In this document: positions 38,054 to 46,900 of the stretch, one piece after another | How positions within the stretch are numbered: position 1 is the first letter of the stretch | How the letters are laid out: each line of letters begins with the position of its first letter | DNA from: Ramlibacter monticola | GTDB taxonomy: Bacteria; Pseudomonadota; Gammaproteobacteria; Burkholderiales; Burkholderiaceae_C | Length of the DNA stretch: 64,000 nt | Direction of reading: 5' to 3' | NCBI RefSeq assembly: GCF_016722785.1 | Contig: NZ_JAEQNE010000006.1 | Span: 331,472-395,471 of the forward strand | Notes under the pieces: generated by a model | Told to the model about the DNA's origin: nothing | What the model saw: only the letters and a program-made list of their open reading frames with translations | The model's database searches: none | Program-made: the position numbers and the translations under genes

Positions 38054-38536
38054 TCAGATGAACAGCTGCACCGAGGGCAGCGCGGCGTCGGGGTTGAGGA
38101 GGTTGACGCGCTTGAGCGTCATGCGCAGCGCGCCCTCCTGCACCGTCAGGTGGTGCACGGTGTGGCCCACCAGGAAGATCAGGGAGTCGCCCTGCGCCTC
38201 GGTGTAGTGGAACTCGGTGCGCACCACGTAGCGGTTGGAGGCCGGCTCGAATTCCTCCACCGTGGGGGTCTGCAGCAGGTGGTGCGCGCGGCTGGCCGGC
38301 TGCTGCGAGAAGGCGCGCGGGCTCTTCAGCCGCTCGATGCGCACGTCGCGCAGCAGCTTGTCCTCGTACATGTGGGAGGTGTGGTTGAGGCCGTCCACCT
38401 GGTCGGGCACCAGCGGCACCCAGTAGAAGGCGTCGTCGGTGAACAGCTGGTTCCACTCGTCGAAGTGCCTGGCGTCCAGCAGGCGCGCCTCGCGCACCAC
38501 GAAATCGATCAGGTCCTGGCGGGTCGGTTCGCTCAT
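38054..38536 (-). CDS. iadE: Rieske oxygenase small (beta) subunit, IadE-like
   Basis: A 160-residue NTF2-like beta subunit of aromatic-ring oxygenases (LLDARHFDEWNQLFTDDAFY, WVPLVPDQ, HHLLQTPTVEEF). It overlaps the alpha-subunit stop by 4 bp. In Variovorax and Bradyrhizobium iad loci the IadDE pair starts indole-3-acetate breakdown; the assignment here rests on the operon context and a flanking MarR pair. Confidence 0.85.
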   Translation of the reverse strand: MSEPTRQDLIDFVVREARLLDARHFDEWNQLFTDDAFYWVPLVPDQVDGLNHTSHMYEDKLLRDVRIERLKSPRAFSQQPASRAHHLLQTPTVEEFEPASNRYVVRTEFHYTEAQGDSLIFLVGHTVHHLTVQEGALRMTLKRVNLLNPDAALPSVQLFI

Positions 38537-39864
38537 GCCTTGCCTCCCATGGTCAGGGTCATGTACCGGGCCCAGGCGCGGTACTGGTTGCGCATCGAGA
38601 TCTCGCTGGTGCCGATGGTCGTCACTTCGCGCTTGCCGATCTCGGACTCTTCGTAGTTGCGGTGCAGGCTGATCCAGTCGTTGCCGCTGGCGTGCAGGCC
38701 ACGCTGGATGCCGCGGTACGCCGCCAGGTCGTCGTGGCCGACCACCGAGAAGGGCGAGTTGATCAGCCGGTTGTACATGGTGGTGCGCTGCAGGAGTTCC
38801 GGCGGCGCGCCCTTGAGGCGGAAGCTCCAGCTCTCCACGAGGGTCTTGTCCGCCGCGAGCGGCTTGATGACGCGGATCGTCTGGATCGCGCCCTTGATGG
38901 TGAGCGTCGGGTAGTACACCGTGTTGTGGCGCGCCTGGCCCAGGACCTGCGCGGCCTTCTCCTCGCCGTGCGCGGCCTTCAGGGACTCTTCGTAGGCGGG
39001 GATGCCCGAATACTTGCTGTGGATGCTGAAGTGCACGCCCGAGAAACTGTGGCCGTTCTCGTAGACCCGCACGCCCATGTCCTCGAAGAACTTGTAGTCG
39101 GACATGAAGGGCACGAACTGCTCCACGGCCATCGGCTTGGGCGCATCCGCCGGCTGGCCGGACCACAGCTTCTTGGCCGTGCCCGCCGAGGACTCGTGCG
39201 TCACCATGGGATGCATGGTGTCGTTGAGGTTCTCGATGACCATCTTCCAGTTGCAGTCGTGCATGAAGCGCAGCACGCCGCCGGCGATCTCCAGCTCGCC
39301 CTGCGGCGAGCGGTCGGCCATGTTGTCGATGGAGCTGAGCGAGTCGCCGAAGTACTCCTCGAAGCCCGGGCCCACGTCGTTGATCTTCACGAAGATGAAG
39401 CCGCGGTACAGCCGCACGTTCTTCACCGCCACCAGCCCCCGCGAGCCCTCGCACTCCGAGAACATCGTGTTGTCGTAGCCGTTCTTCAGCGGGATCGACA
39501 GCAGCGAGCCGTCGGTCTTGAAGGTCCAGGCGTGGTAGGGGCAGCGGAAGAACTTGCCGGTGCTGCCGCAGCCGTCGCTCACCACCTTGGCGCCCTTGTG
39601 GGCGCAGCGGTTCATCATCACGCGCACGCTCTGGTCGGAGTGGCGCACGACGATCAGCGGCTGGCCGGCCACGTCGGCCGTGATGTAGTCGCCCGCCTTC
39701 GGCACCTGGCTGTCGTGGCCGACGTAGTTCCAGGTGTTGGCGAAGAAGTTCTCCTGCTCCAGCTCGAACAGTTCCTGGCTGATGTACAGGTCGCGGTGCA
39801 CCCGGTCCGGCTTGACCAGCGCGCGCACGGCGTCCGGGTTTCCTCGATAGCTTTGGCTCGTCAT
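38533..39864 (-). CDS. iadD: Rieske non-heme iron oxygenase large (alpha) subunit, IadD-like
   Basis: A 443-residue oxygenase alpha subunit. The Rieske [2Fe-2S] ligands are C87-x-H89 and C108-x2-H111; the mononuclear iron site is in NLNDTMHPMVTH (H218, H223, bridging D215). The start at 39864 is backed by AGGAG just upstream and removes a non-conserved 19-residue extension. Expected reaction: oxygenation of indole-3-acetate at the pyrrole ring towards dioxindole-3-acetate, using electrons from the adjacent reductase. Substrate assigned from context. Confidence 0.88.
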   Translation of the reverse strand: MTSQSYRGNPDAVRALVKPDRVHRDLYISQELFELEQENFFANTWNYVGHDSQVPKAGDYITADVAGQPLIVVRHSDQSVRVMMNRCAHKGAKVVSDGCGSTGKFFRCPYHAWTFKTDGSLLSIPLKNGYDNTMFSECEGSRGLVAVKNVRLYRGFIFVKINDVGPGFEEYFGDSLSSIDNMADRSPQGELEIAGGVLRFMHDCNWKMVIENLNDTMHPMVTHESSAGTAKKLWSGQPADAPKPMAVEQFVPFMSDYKFFEDMGVRVYENGHSFSGVHFSIHSKYSGIPAYEESLKAAHGEEKAAQVLGQARHNTVYYPTLTIKGAIQTIRVIKPLAADKTLVESWSFRLKGAPPELLQRTTMYNRLINSPFSVVGHDDLAAYRGIQRGLHASGNDWISLHRNYEESEIGKREVTTIGTSEISMRNQYRAWARYMTLTMGGKA

Positions 39865-39877
39865 GGCTCCTCGCTCC

Positions 39878-40849
39878 TCACAAGTCAAGTACCAGCCGCG
39901 GCCCGCGGGCGCGCGACACACAGATCTGCATCACCCTGCCCGCGGACCGTTCGGCCTCGCTCTGGCAGTAGTCCCGGTGCTCCACCTCGCCCTCCAGGAC
40001 CGTGCACGTGCACACGCCGCACTCGCCGCGCTTGCAGTCGAACATGGGGTCGCAGCCGGCATCGATCAGGGCGTCCAGCACCGACTGGCTCGCGCCGACG
40101 GCCACCGTGCGCCCGCTTTGCGACAGCACCACCTCGAAGGCATGGTCGCCCGCCTGCGCTTCCGGCGCGCTGAACAGTTCGAAGTGCACGCGGTCGTGCG
40201 GCCAGCCGCGGGCCTTCGCGCCGGCGAGCACCGCGTCGAGCAGGGGCTTGGGGCCGCACACGTGCAACTGGTCGTGCGCCCCGCAGGCGGCCAGCAGCGC
40301 GTCCACGGCGAGCGGCGCACCCGCTTCCGCGTCGGCGTGCACGGCGAGGTCTTCGCCCAGCAGTGCCTGCAGTTCGGGCAGCAGGGCCATCAGGTCGCGG
40401 CTGCGTCCCGCGTATTGCATGCGCACGGCCTGGCCCTGCGCGCGGCAGTGCGCGGCCATGGTGGCCAGGGGCGTGACGCCGATGCCTCCGGCCACCAGCA
40501 CGACACGGCCGGGGCCGCGGTGCAGCGGAAACTCGTTCTTCGGCGCTTCGACCGTGAGCTGGTCCCCGACGCGAACGGAGTGCATGAAGCGCGAGCCTCC
40601 GCGGCCTTCGTCTTCCCTGCGCACGGCGATGGTGTAGCTGCGGGGCGCCTGCAGGTCCGCCGACGGGTCCAGTTCCACCAGGGAGTAGTGACGCCAGTCG
40701 CCCGCACCGCTGGCGGGCGGCACCTGCACGCGGACGTGCGCGCCGGGCGTGAAGCCCGGAAGGATCGCGCCGTCGGCGGCGGCGAGCCGCAATTGGCGGA
40801 TCAGGGGGTTCAGGTCCCGCGTTTCGATGACGCGCAGCGCCAGGCTCAT
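39878..40849 (-). CDS. Oxygenase reductase, phthalate dioxygenase reductase type
   Basis: A 323-residue flavoprotein reductase: N-terminal FMN-binding barrel (RSYTIAV), nucleotide domain (VLVAGGIGVTPLATM), and C-terminal plant-type [2Fe-2S] ferredoxin domain with CKRGECGVC and a fourth Cys in HRDYC. It should deliver NAD(P)H electrons straight to the IadD Rieske centre, which fits the absence of a separate ferredoxin gene. It overlaps the IorB-like gene by 4 bp. Confidence 0.9.
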   Translation of the reverse strand: MSLALRVIETRDLNPLIRQLRLAAADGAILPGFTPGAHVRVQVPPASGAGDWRHYSLVELDPSADLQAPRSYTIAVRREDEGRGGSRFMHSVRVGDQLTVEAPKNEFPLHRGPGRVVLVAGGIGVTPLATMAAHCRAQGQAVRMQYAGRSRDLMALLPELQALLGEDLAVHADAEAGAPLAVDALLAACGAHDQLHVCGPKPLLDAVLAGAKARGWPHDRVHFELFSAPEAQAGDHAFEVVLSQSGRTVAVGASQSVLDALIDAGCDPMFDCKRGECGVCTCTVLEGEVEHRDYCQSEAERSAGRVMQICVSRARGPRLVLDL

Positions 40850-42408
40850 GCCGCTTCTCCCACCGCAAGGGCCGCACCGCGCGTGGCGGTGGCGGCGGTT
40901 TCGCCGAAGCCCAGGCGCTCCAGCGCCACCTGCAGCTTGTCCCCGCGTTCGTCCGCCAGGGCGGCGTCGCGCAGTTCGCGCACCGCGGCCGGTGCGATGC
41001 GTGCGCCGGCGCGCTCGATGGCGGCCATCAGGGTCTCGTAGTTGCCCAAGCCGCGCTCGTGCGTGTCGCCGTAGCCTTTCACCAGGCGCTGGCACTGGGC
41101 GACTTCGGTCGCGAGCTGCGGATTGATGGCGGCAATGCGCACGATGCGCGCCAGCCAGTCCTCGATCCGGCCCACTTCCAGCTGGTAACGCAGCGTGCTG
41201 CGGCGCCAGCGCTTCATGCCCGACAGCGTGTAGAGCATCAGGAAACCCGGGAGGGAGCTCGTGGCCACCACCCTGCCCTTGCAGGTGAGGCGCTCGACCA
41301 GGCGGCGCGGCCAGCCCGAACGCGCGAGCCAGCGGCCGAGGCCGGCCGGCATCGTTTCGCAGATCTCCTGCAGCCGCGGGTGCATGAATTCGTTGATCGC
41401 CAGCAGCTGGTCCTTCTGCACGTGCACCTCGGAGCTCACGCGCTCGAAGCGACTGCTGCGCGTCTTCAGTTCCGCCACCCGGATGGTGTCCTCGTAGGAC
41501 ATCCAGAGCGCCAGGTGGCGGGCCGTCTCGGACAGAAGTTGCGCGTCGTTGCCGCCGGGTTGCGCGTACAGGTGCGCGAGCCGCTGGAGATAGAGCCCGG
41601 CGTAGTCGGGGTCCTGGTAGTCGACGAGGCGGCGCACGCCCTCGGTGAGCACGAAACGGGCGGAGGCGGGGAAGTCGCCCGCGATGCGCGCGAGCAGCGC
41701 GCGCACCTGCGGATCACTCGCCGCGGCGGGTTGGGTTTCCGGCGCCGCGGCCGGAGCGGCGACTTCCTTGTCGTCCTCGGCGTTCGCACGGCCGAAGCCC
41801 GCACCGAAAGCCTTCAGGCTGGCCTTCACACCCACCCCGCCGCGCTCGATGGTGGCCTCGAACTGCGCGCGGCTGAAGGGCAGCACGCCGGTGCCGGCCA
41901 ACGCACCGAACAGCACGGCGCTGATGACGCTGCCCGATTCCTCCGCCACCTGCGCCATGTCGAAGCGCACCAGGCGCTTGGCGGCACGCTGGGCGTGCGC
42001 CAGGAGGTTGGCGGTGTCGGCGCGCCCGTCGCCCATCGCGATCTTCTCGGCGATGGCGTAGACGCGGTGCGTGGAGGCGACCAGCGTCGTGCGGTCGGGC
42101 GTCACGAGTCCGCGCTGCACCGCGCGGCCAGCTTCCATCAGTTCGGAGGCCAGCACCACGTCGACGTCGCCCGGCAGGGGCATCAGCGCCAGCACGGGGT
42201 GGCCGCCGTCCGCTTCGGCCTGGGCGCGCGGATACATCTCCACGTAGTAGATCGTCGCGCCCGTGCGCTGCGCGACACCGGGCACGGACGTGGTCTGGGC
42301 GATGTAGCCATTGGCTTCGCCGAGATCGACGATCCAGTCCGCCAGCACCCCGCCCCCCTCCCCGCCCATGGCGAGGATGGCAATCTTGATCGGCTGCACC
42401 TTGTTCAT
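40846..42408 (-). CDS. iorB: Indolepyruvate-type ferredoxin oxidoreductase, beta subunit
   Basis: A 520-residue protein. Residues 1 to about 200 form the gamma/beta domain of 2-oxoacid:ferredoxin oxidoreductases (MGGEGGGVLADWIVDLGE, SVPGVAQRTGATIYYVEM); the remainder is the extra C-terminal region found in long IorB proteins. With IorA it oxidatively decarboxylates aryl 2-oxoacids to aryl-acyl-CoA. In this operon the substrate could be isatinate (2-aminophenylglyoxylate) rather than indolepyruvate, giving 2-aminobenzoyl-CoA; see findings. Confidence 0.85.
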   Translation of the reverse strand: MNKVQPIKIAILAMGGEGGGVLADWIVDLGEANGYIAQTTSVPGVAQRTGATIYYVEMYPRAQAEADGGHPVLALMPLPGDVDVVLASELMEAGRAVQRGLVTPDRTTLVASTHRVYAIAEKIAMGDGRADTANLLAHAQRAAKRLVRFDMAQVAEESGSVISAVLFGALAGTGVLPFSRAQFEATIERGGVGVKASLKAFGAGFGRANAEDDKEVAAPAAAPETQPAAASDPQVRALLARIAGDFPASARFVLTEGVRRLVDYQDPDYAGLYLQRLAHLYAQPGGNDAQLLSETARHLALWMSYEDTIRVAELKTRSSRFERVSSEVHVQKDQLLAINEFMHPRLQEICETMPAGLGRWLARSGWPRRLVERLTCKGRVVATSSLPGFLMLYTLSGMKRWRRSTLRYQLEVGRIEDWLARIVRIAAINPQLATEVAQCQRLVKGYGDTHERGLGNYETLMAAIERAGARIAPAAVRELRDAALADERGDKLQVALERLGFGETAATATRGAALAVGEAA

Positions 42409-42417
42409 CCGGGTTCC

Positions 42418-44556
42418 TCAGAAGGCGTAGCGCGCGCGGGCCCGGGCGTCGCGGCGCTGCAGGTAGCCGATGACGGCGCTGCGCACGCGCTGGCGGAACC
42501 GGTCCCAGCGCGTCGGGTTGGTGATGATCTGCGCCTTGTAGAAGGAAGGGCACAGGACGGCGGCATGCGACACCTCGCCGCACAAGCCGCAGCCGACGCA
42601 GGAATCGAGTACGGTCGCGACCGGGTCGGTGCGCAGCGGATCGGGATTGGTCTTGATCGACAGCGAGGGGCAGCCGGACAGGCGGATGCACGAGTGGTCG
42701 CCCGTGCAGGTATCGGAATCCACGCCGAATCGATCGCGCACCACGCGCTTGCCTTCGGCGGCGGCCTTGCGCGCCAGCGGCTTCTCGCGCCGCTGCCGGT
42801 TCAGCATGCACTCGGATTGCGCCACCAGCACCTTGGGGCCCTGCTCCCTGGTGGTGAGCGCTTCGCGCAGCGCGTCGCGCATGCCCGCGACGTCATAGGT
42901 CCGGCGCAGCGTCTTCACCCAGTTCACGCCGACGCCGCGCACGGCTTTCTCGATCGCGTGGCCGGTGCTGCGCGACTGGTTCTGCGCCGTGGACGACAGG
43001 ATGTCCTGGCCGCCGGTGGCCGAGGTGTAGCTGTTGTCGACCACGATGGTCAGGTTGTCGCTCTTGTTGAACACCGCGTTGGCGATGCCGCTGGTGAGGC
43101 CGTTGTGCCAGAAGCCGCCGTCGCCCATGACGCTGATGGCGCGCTTGTGCGAGGGCGCGTTCAGCGCGGCCGCCCCGGCGGCGCCCAGGCCGTAGCCCAT
43201 CGTGGTGTTGCCGATGTTGAACGGCGGCAGGATGGAGAACAGGTGGCAGCCGATGTCGGCGCTCACGTGGTGCGGGCCCAGCTCGCGCTCCACCAGCTTC
43301 ATGGCCGTGAAGATCGGGCGCTCCGGGCAGCCGGTGCAGAAGCCCGGCGGCCGCGGCGACACGCTTTCCCCCAGTGGCTTCAGCGGGATCACCTTGTGCG
43401 CCTGCACGGGCGCGGGCTGCGGCTGCAGGCGGCCGTAGCGCTCGAGGAAGGCCCGCACGCCCTTGAGCGTCTCGGCGGCGGTGTACTCGCCGGCCACCGG
43501 AAGCACGTCCTTGCCGTGCAGCGCGGTGGCGGAGCCGGCCTGGCGCAGGATGGTCGCGATGTTCTGCTCGATGAAGTTGGGCTGGCCCTCTTCCACCATG
43601 AGCACCGCGCGCTTGCCTTCGCAGAAGCGCAGCACCTCGGGGTCCACCACCGGGTAGGCCACGTTCATGCAGTACAGCGGGATGCGGCTGTTGCCGTACA
43701 CGTCGGCGAAGCCCAGGCGCTCCAGGACGCGCACCAGCGTGTTGTAGGAGCCGCCCTGGACGATGATGCCGATCTCGTCGCTGCCCTCGGCGAAGAATTC
43801 GTTGAGCTTGTGCTCCTGGATGAACTTCACCGCGGCGGGCCAGCGCTGGCGCACCTTCTCCTGCTCGTGCACGAAGCTCGCGGGCGGCAGCACGATGCGG
43901 TCCACGTCGCGCTTCGGGTTGTCGACCGCGTCGGCGATGGTGAAGGACGGGATGCGGTTGTCGGAGGCGACGAACTCGCCGTGCACGTGGCAGGCGCGGA
44001 TGCGCAACTGCAGCATCACCGGCGTGTGGCTGGCCTCGGAGAGCTCGAAGCCCGCCTTCACCGCCTGCACGATGCTGGGCAGGTTGGGGCGCGGGTCCAG
44101 CAGCCAGATCTGCGACTTCATCGCGAAGGCATGGCTGCGCTCCTGCATGATGGAGGAGCCCTCGCCGTAGTCCTCGCCGACCACGATCAGCGCCCCGCCC
44201 GTCACGCCGCCGGAGGCCAGGTTGGCCAGGGCGTCCGACGCGACGTTTGTGCCCACGGTGGACTTGAAGGTCACGGCGCCGCGCAGCGGGTAGTTGACCG
44301 AAGCCGCCAGCGTCGCGGCGGCCGTGGCCTCGCTGGCGCTGTTCTCGAAGCGGATGCCGTACTCGGCCAGGATGTCCTGCGCGTCGGCCAGCACGTCCAT
44401 CAGGTGCGAGATCGGCGAGCCCTGGTAGCCGGCCACGTACGCGACGCCGGATTCGAGCAGCGCCTTGGTCACGGCGAGGATGCCCTCGCCACGGAAGGTC
44501 TCGCCCGCGCCCAGGCGCAGCTTCTTCACTTCTTCGACAAACGAACGCTCGGCCAT
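42418..44556 (-). CDS. iorA: Indolepyruvate-type ferredoxin oxidoreductase, alpha subunit
   Basis: A 712-residue protein with the pyrimidine-binding domain first, a thiamine-diphosphate motif (MGDGGFWHNG ... VVDNSYTSATGGQ) around residue 480, and a C-terminal ferredoxin-like domain with CTGDHSCIRLSGCPS and SCVGCGLCGEVSHAAVLCP for [4Fe-4S] clusters. It is the first gene of the long leftward operon, 9 bp before iorB, and is divergent from a MarR gene across a region with a putative operator. Confidence 0.9.
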   Translation of the reverse strand: MAERSFVEEVKKLRLGAGETFRGEGILAVTKALLESGVAYVAGYQGSPISHLMDVLADAQDILAEYGIRFENSASEATAAATLAASVNYPLRGAVTFKSTVGTNVASDALANLASGGVTGGALIVVGEDYGEGSSIMQERSHAFAMKSQIWLLDPRPNLPSIVQAVKAGFELSEASHTPVMLQLRIRACHVHGEFVASDNRIPSFTIADAVDNPKRDVDRIVLPPASFVHEQEKVRQRWPAAVKFIQEHKLNEFFAEGSDEIGIIVQGGSYNTLVRVLERLGFADVYGNSRIPLYCMNVAYPVVDPEVLRFCEGKRAVLMVEEGQPNFIEQNIATILRQAGSATALHGKDVLPVAGEYTAAETLKGVRAFLERYGRLQPQPAPVQAHKVIPLKPLGESVSPRPPGFCTGCPERPIFTAMKLVERELGPHHVSADIGCHLFSILPPFNIGNTTMGYGLGAAGAAALNAPSHKRAISVMGDGGFWHNGLTSGIANAVFNKSDNLTIVVDNSYTSATGGQDILSSTAQNQSRSTGHAIEKAVRGVGVNWVKTLRRTYDVAGMRDALREALTTREQGPKVLVAQSECMLNRQRREKPLARKAAAEGKRVVRDRFGVDSDTCTGDHSCIRLSGCPSLSIKTNPDPLRTDPVATVLDSCVGCGLCGEVSHAAVLCPSFYKAQIITNPTRWDRFRQRVRSAVIGYLQRRDARARARYAF

Positions 44557-44617
44557 TCAGATCCCCGGTATCGCCATCGCCCCACGCAGGAGGTGCGTAT
44601 GAGTTCGGATTAGTTTA

Positions 44618-44636
44618 AGCTGGAACATATGAAAAG
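44618..44636 (-). promoter_or_regulatory. Shared MarR-type operator motif, copy 1
   Basis: Read on the minus strand: CTTTTCATATGTTCCAGCT. Almost the same string occurs at 49017-49034 upstream of the other MarR gene (CTTTTCATATATTGAGCT). It is in the iorA/marR intergenic region and next to a TAAACT -10-like box for iorA, fitting autoregulation plus operon repression. Confidence 0.6.
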
Positions 44637-44706
44637 TCATGCGATTTCCAGCCCCGGGGAATCCCCTAAGTTGACGGACGAGGCCAAGTCGGATCCGGGT
44701 CGCCGC

Positions 44707-45177
44707 ATGAGCCGGCGCGAACCGGCGCAGCCCTTCGTCGGGGCTTACCTGCCCGCGCTCCTGGCCCGGGTGCACGCCATCGTCTCGGGAGAGTTCCACG
44801 CCGTCGCGGCGACGCACGGTTGCGCGGCCGCCGAGTGGCGGGTGCTCGCCACGCTCGCGGAAGGACAGCCCGTGAGCATCGGCCGGCTCGCCGGGATCGT
44901 CGTGATGAAGCAGCCGACCCTCACGCGCGTGCTCGATCGCATGGTGGCGGCCGGACAGGTGGACCGCGTGCGCCATCCTGGGGACCGGCGCATCGTCCTG
45001 GTGAGTATCACGCCGGCAGGCCGGCAACTCGCGCGCAAGCTCGTGCCCCTGGCGCGCTCCCACGAACGGAGCCTCCTGCGGCCGCTCGGGCCGCGCCGCG
45101 CCGCCGGGATGAAGGCGGGATTGCAGCGGCTGATCGCCCTGCACGGGCCCGCCGCGGAAGACCACGCGGAACCCTAG
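44707..45177 (+). CDS. MarR-family regulator 1 of the auxin locus
   Basis: A 156-residue winged-helix MarR protein (EWRVLATLAEGQPVSIGRLA, MKQPTLTRVLDRMVAAGQVD, DRRIVLVSITPAGRQLA). I take the ATG at 44707 because it aligns with the second MarR (MSRREPAQPFVGAYLPALL against MSKAKPVEGSFVDGYLPALL); an upstream ATG at 44629 lies inside the putative operator. Auxin-responsive paired MarRs occur in Variovorax iad loci, so indole-3-acetate or a relative is the likely inducer. Confidence 0.88.
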   Translation: MSRREPAQPFVGAYLPALLARVHAIVSGEFHAVAATHGCAAAEWRVLATLAEGQPVSIGRLAGIVVMKQPTLTRVLDRMVAAGQVDRVRHPGDRRIVLVSITPAGRQLARKLVPLARSHERSLLRPLGPRRAAGMKAGLQRLIALHGPAAEDHAEP

Positions 45178-45182
45178 CAGCC

Positions 45183-46103
45183 TCAGGCCGTCAGCACCGC
45201 GCGGCCGGCATGGCCGCGCATCGCGATCCATTCGAGCGCGCGGGCGGCCTCCTCCAGCGGAAACGTCGTCACCGCGAGCTGCAGCTCGCCGCGCTCGAGC
45301 ATCTGCAGCAGCCGCGGTGCCGCGGCACGCCCTGCGGCTTCACGCCGCAACATGTTCAGCGGCAGCAGGGCCACGTCGCGCTGCAGCAGCTCCGGCAGGT
45401 CCAGCTGCGCCTGCGTTCCGCCCGCATAGCCCACCAGCACGGCGCGTCCGCCGGGAGCCACGCCGCGCAGGGCCAGGGGCAGCGCCGCGCCGCCCACGGT
45501 GTCGATGAGCAGCGGCGCATCCGCGCGCAGCTCGGAGGCCGGGATGCGCTCCGTGCCGGGCGGCAGGCGCCCGGCCTGCGCATCGTCGAACACGACCGCC
45601 ACGGCCTGCGCGCCGGCCGCGCGCGCCAGCTGCAGCGTGATGGAGCCGACGGCGCCCGTCGCGCCGGTCACCAGCACGCGCTCGCCCGGGTGCACGTGCC
45701 CCACTTCGTGCAGCGCGACCCAGGCGGAGGTGCAAGGCGAGAAGAACGCGGAGCCCAGCGCGAAGGAGACCCCCGACGGCAGCGCGCCGAGCGCGTGGTC
45801 CGGTGCCTCGACCAGCTCGCGCCAGGTTCCGTCGCGCGCGATGCCGAGTCCCGCGCCCCGCAGCCAGACCCGTTCCCCGGGCTGGAACACGCTGCTGCGC
45901 ACGACCACGCCGGCCGCCTCCACGCCGGGCACATAGGGCAGCGTCGGCCGCCGCAGGAAGCTCCCGCTCCACACGCTGCGGTCGATGTGCCCCACGGTCG
46001 CGGCATGCATGCGCACGAGGCTCAGGCCCGCCCCGCCGGCCGGATCCGGCACTTGCTCGATGCGGGGCGCCTCGCCCCAGGCGTGCACGCGCGCGGCCTT
46101 CAT
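45183..46103 (-). CDS. Medium-chain dehydrogenase/quinone oxidoreductase family protein
   Basis: A 306-residue zinc-independent MDR protein: N-terminal GroES-like domain (LPYVPGVEAAGVVV) and Rossmann domain (VLVTGATGAVGSITLQLARA). It is the last of four overlapping leftward genes headed by the octopine-dehydrogenase-family gene. Convergent with MarR 1 (5 bp between stops). Substrate unknown; it could reduce or oxidise an enone or quinoid. Confidence 0.82.
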   Translation of the reverse strand: MKAARVHAWGEAPRIEQVPDPAGGAGLSLVRMHAATVGHIDRSVWSGSFLRRPTLPYVPGVEAAGVVVRSSVFQPGERVWLRGAGLGIARDGTWRELVEAPDHALGALPSGVSFALGSAFFSPCTSAWVALHEVGHVHPGERVLVTGATGAVGSITLQLARAAGAQAVAVVFDDAQAGRLPPGTERIPASELRADAPLLIDTVGGAALPLALRGVAPGGRAVLVGYAGGTQAQLDLPELLQRDVALLPLNMLRREAAGRAAAPRLLQMLERGELQLAVTTFPLEEAARALEWIAMRGHAGRAVLTA

Positions 46104-46900
46104 GCCTGGGCATCCAGGAAGGGCAGCACCGCCGCTGCGAAGGCTTCCGGCAGCTGGTCCGGGAGGGGCACCATGCCGCCCGGAATGTCGACGAACCGGG
46201 CGCGCGGCAGGACCTGCCGCCAGTGCACCGCATGCGGCGCGGCGAAGGGGTCGTCCGTCGCGCGGAGCACCAGCACCGGCTGCTGCACCACGGCGATGCG
46301 GTCCTCCATGCGATAGGAGGCGACGGCACGGTGACCCGCCTCCACGTCGCCACCCACCTTGAGCGCATCGAGAACGAAGGCGTGCAGCAGCTCGGGCCGG
46401 CCGGCCGGGTAGAAGCCCTGGCGCTTGCGCCACAGCTGAGCGAGGTGCGCGCCGTCCCCGCTTGCCTCCACCGCGTCGATCGGCGGCTGCCCGGCGCGCG
46501 CGCGGCGGAACGGCTCGTCGGTGTACGGCGTGGACGACAGCACGAGGGAGCGCACACGCTGCCCGTACCGCGCCGCCAGCTCGATGGCGATCACGCCGCC
46601 CGTGTGGTGGCCCACGACGTGCACGCGGGCGATGCCCAGCGCCTCCAGCAGTTGCGCGGCGATGGCGGCCCAGGCTTCGATCGAGGGCACGGCGGCCGGC
46701 GGGTCCGACGCGCCGAAGCCGGGGGTGTCCATGGCGATGGCCCGGTAACGCGCACCGAGCAGGGGCAGGACCTCGCGGTACTCCGCCCAGCTGCGCGGCG
46801 TCTGGTGCAGCAGCAGCACGGCGGGGGCGCCGCGCTCACCGCACTCCGCGTAGTGCACCTGGCCGTGCGGCAGGTCGACATAGGCGCGGCGGGGCTTCAC
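46100..46900 (-). CDS. Alpha/beta hydrolase
   Basis: A 266-residue alpha/beta hydrolase starting at GTG (46900). Oxyanion motif LLLHQTPRSW, nucleophile elbow VVGHHTGGV where the usual Ser is replaced by His-Thr (GHHTG), then RATDDPF and GGMVPLPDQLP near the C-terminus. The nucleophile may be Thr or absent, so it could be a non-hydrolytic member such as a cofactor-free dioxygenase or C-C lyase. It overlaps its neighbours by 4 bp on both sides. Confidence 0.78.
   Translation of the reverse strand: MKPRRAYVDLPHGQVHYAECGERGAPAVLLLHQTPRSWAEYREVLPLLGARYRAIAMDTPGFGASDPPAAVPSIEAWAAIAAQLLEALGIARVHVVGHHTGGVIAIELAARYGQRVRSLVLSSTPYTDEPFRRARAGQPPIDAVEASGDGAHLAQLWRKRQGFYPAGRPELLHAFVLDALKVGGDVEAGHRAVASYRMEDRIAVVQQPVLVLRATDDPFAAPHAVHWRQVLPRARFVDIPGGMVPLPDQLPEAFAAAVLPFLDAQA

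Noticed and set aside
44629..45177. Longer version of MarR 1 starting at 44629
   Set aside because: The extra 26 residues do not align with the paralogue at 49103, and the upstream ATG lies in the shared operator motif.
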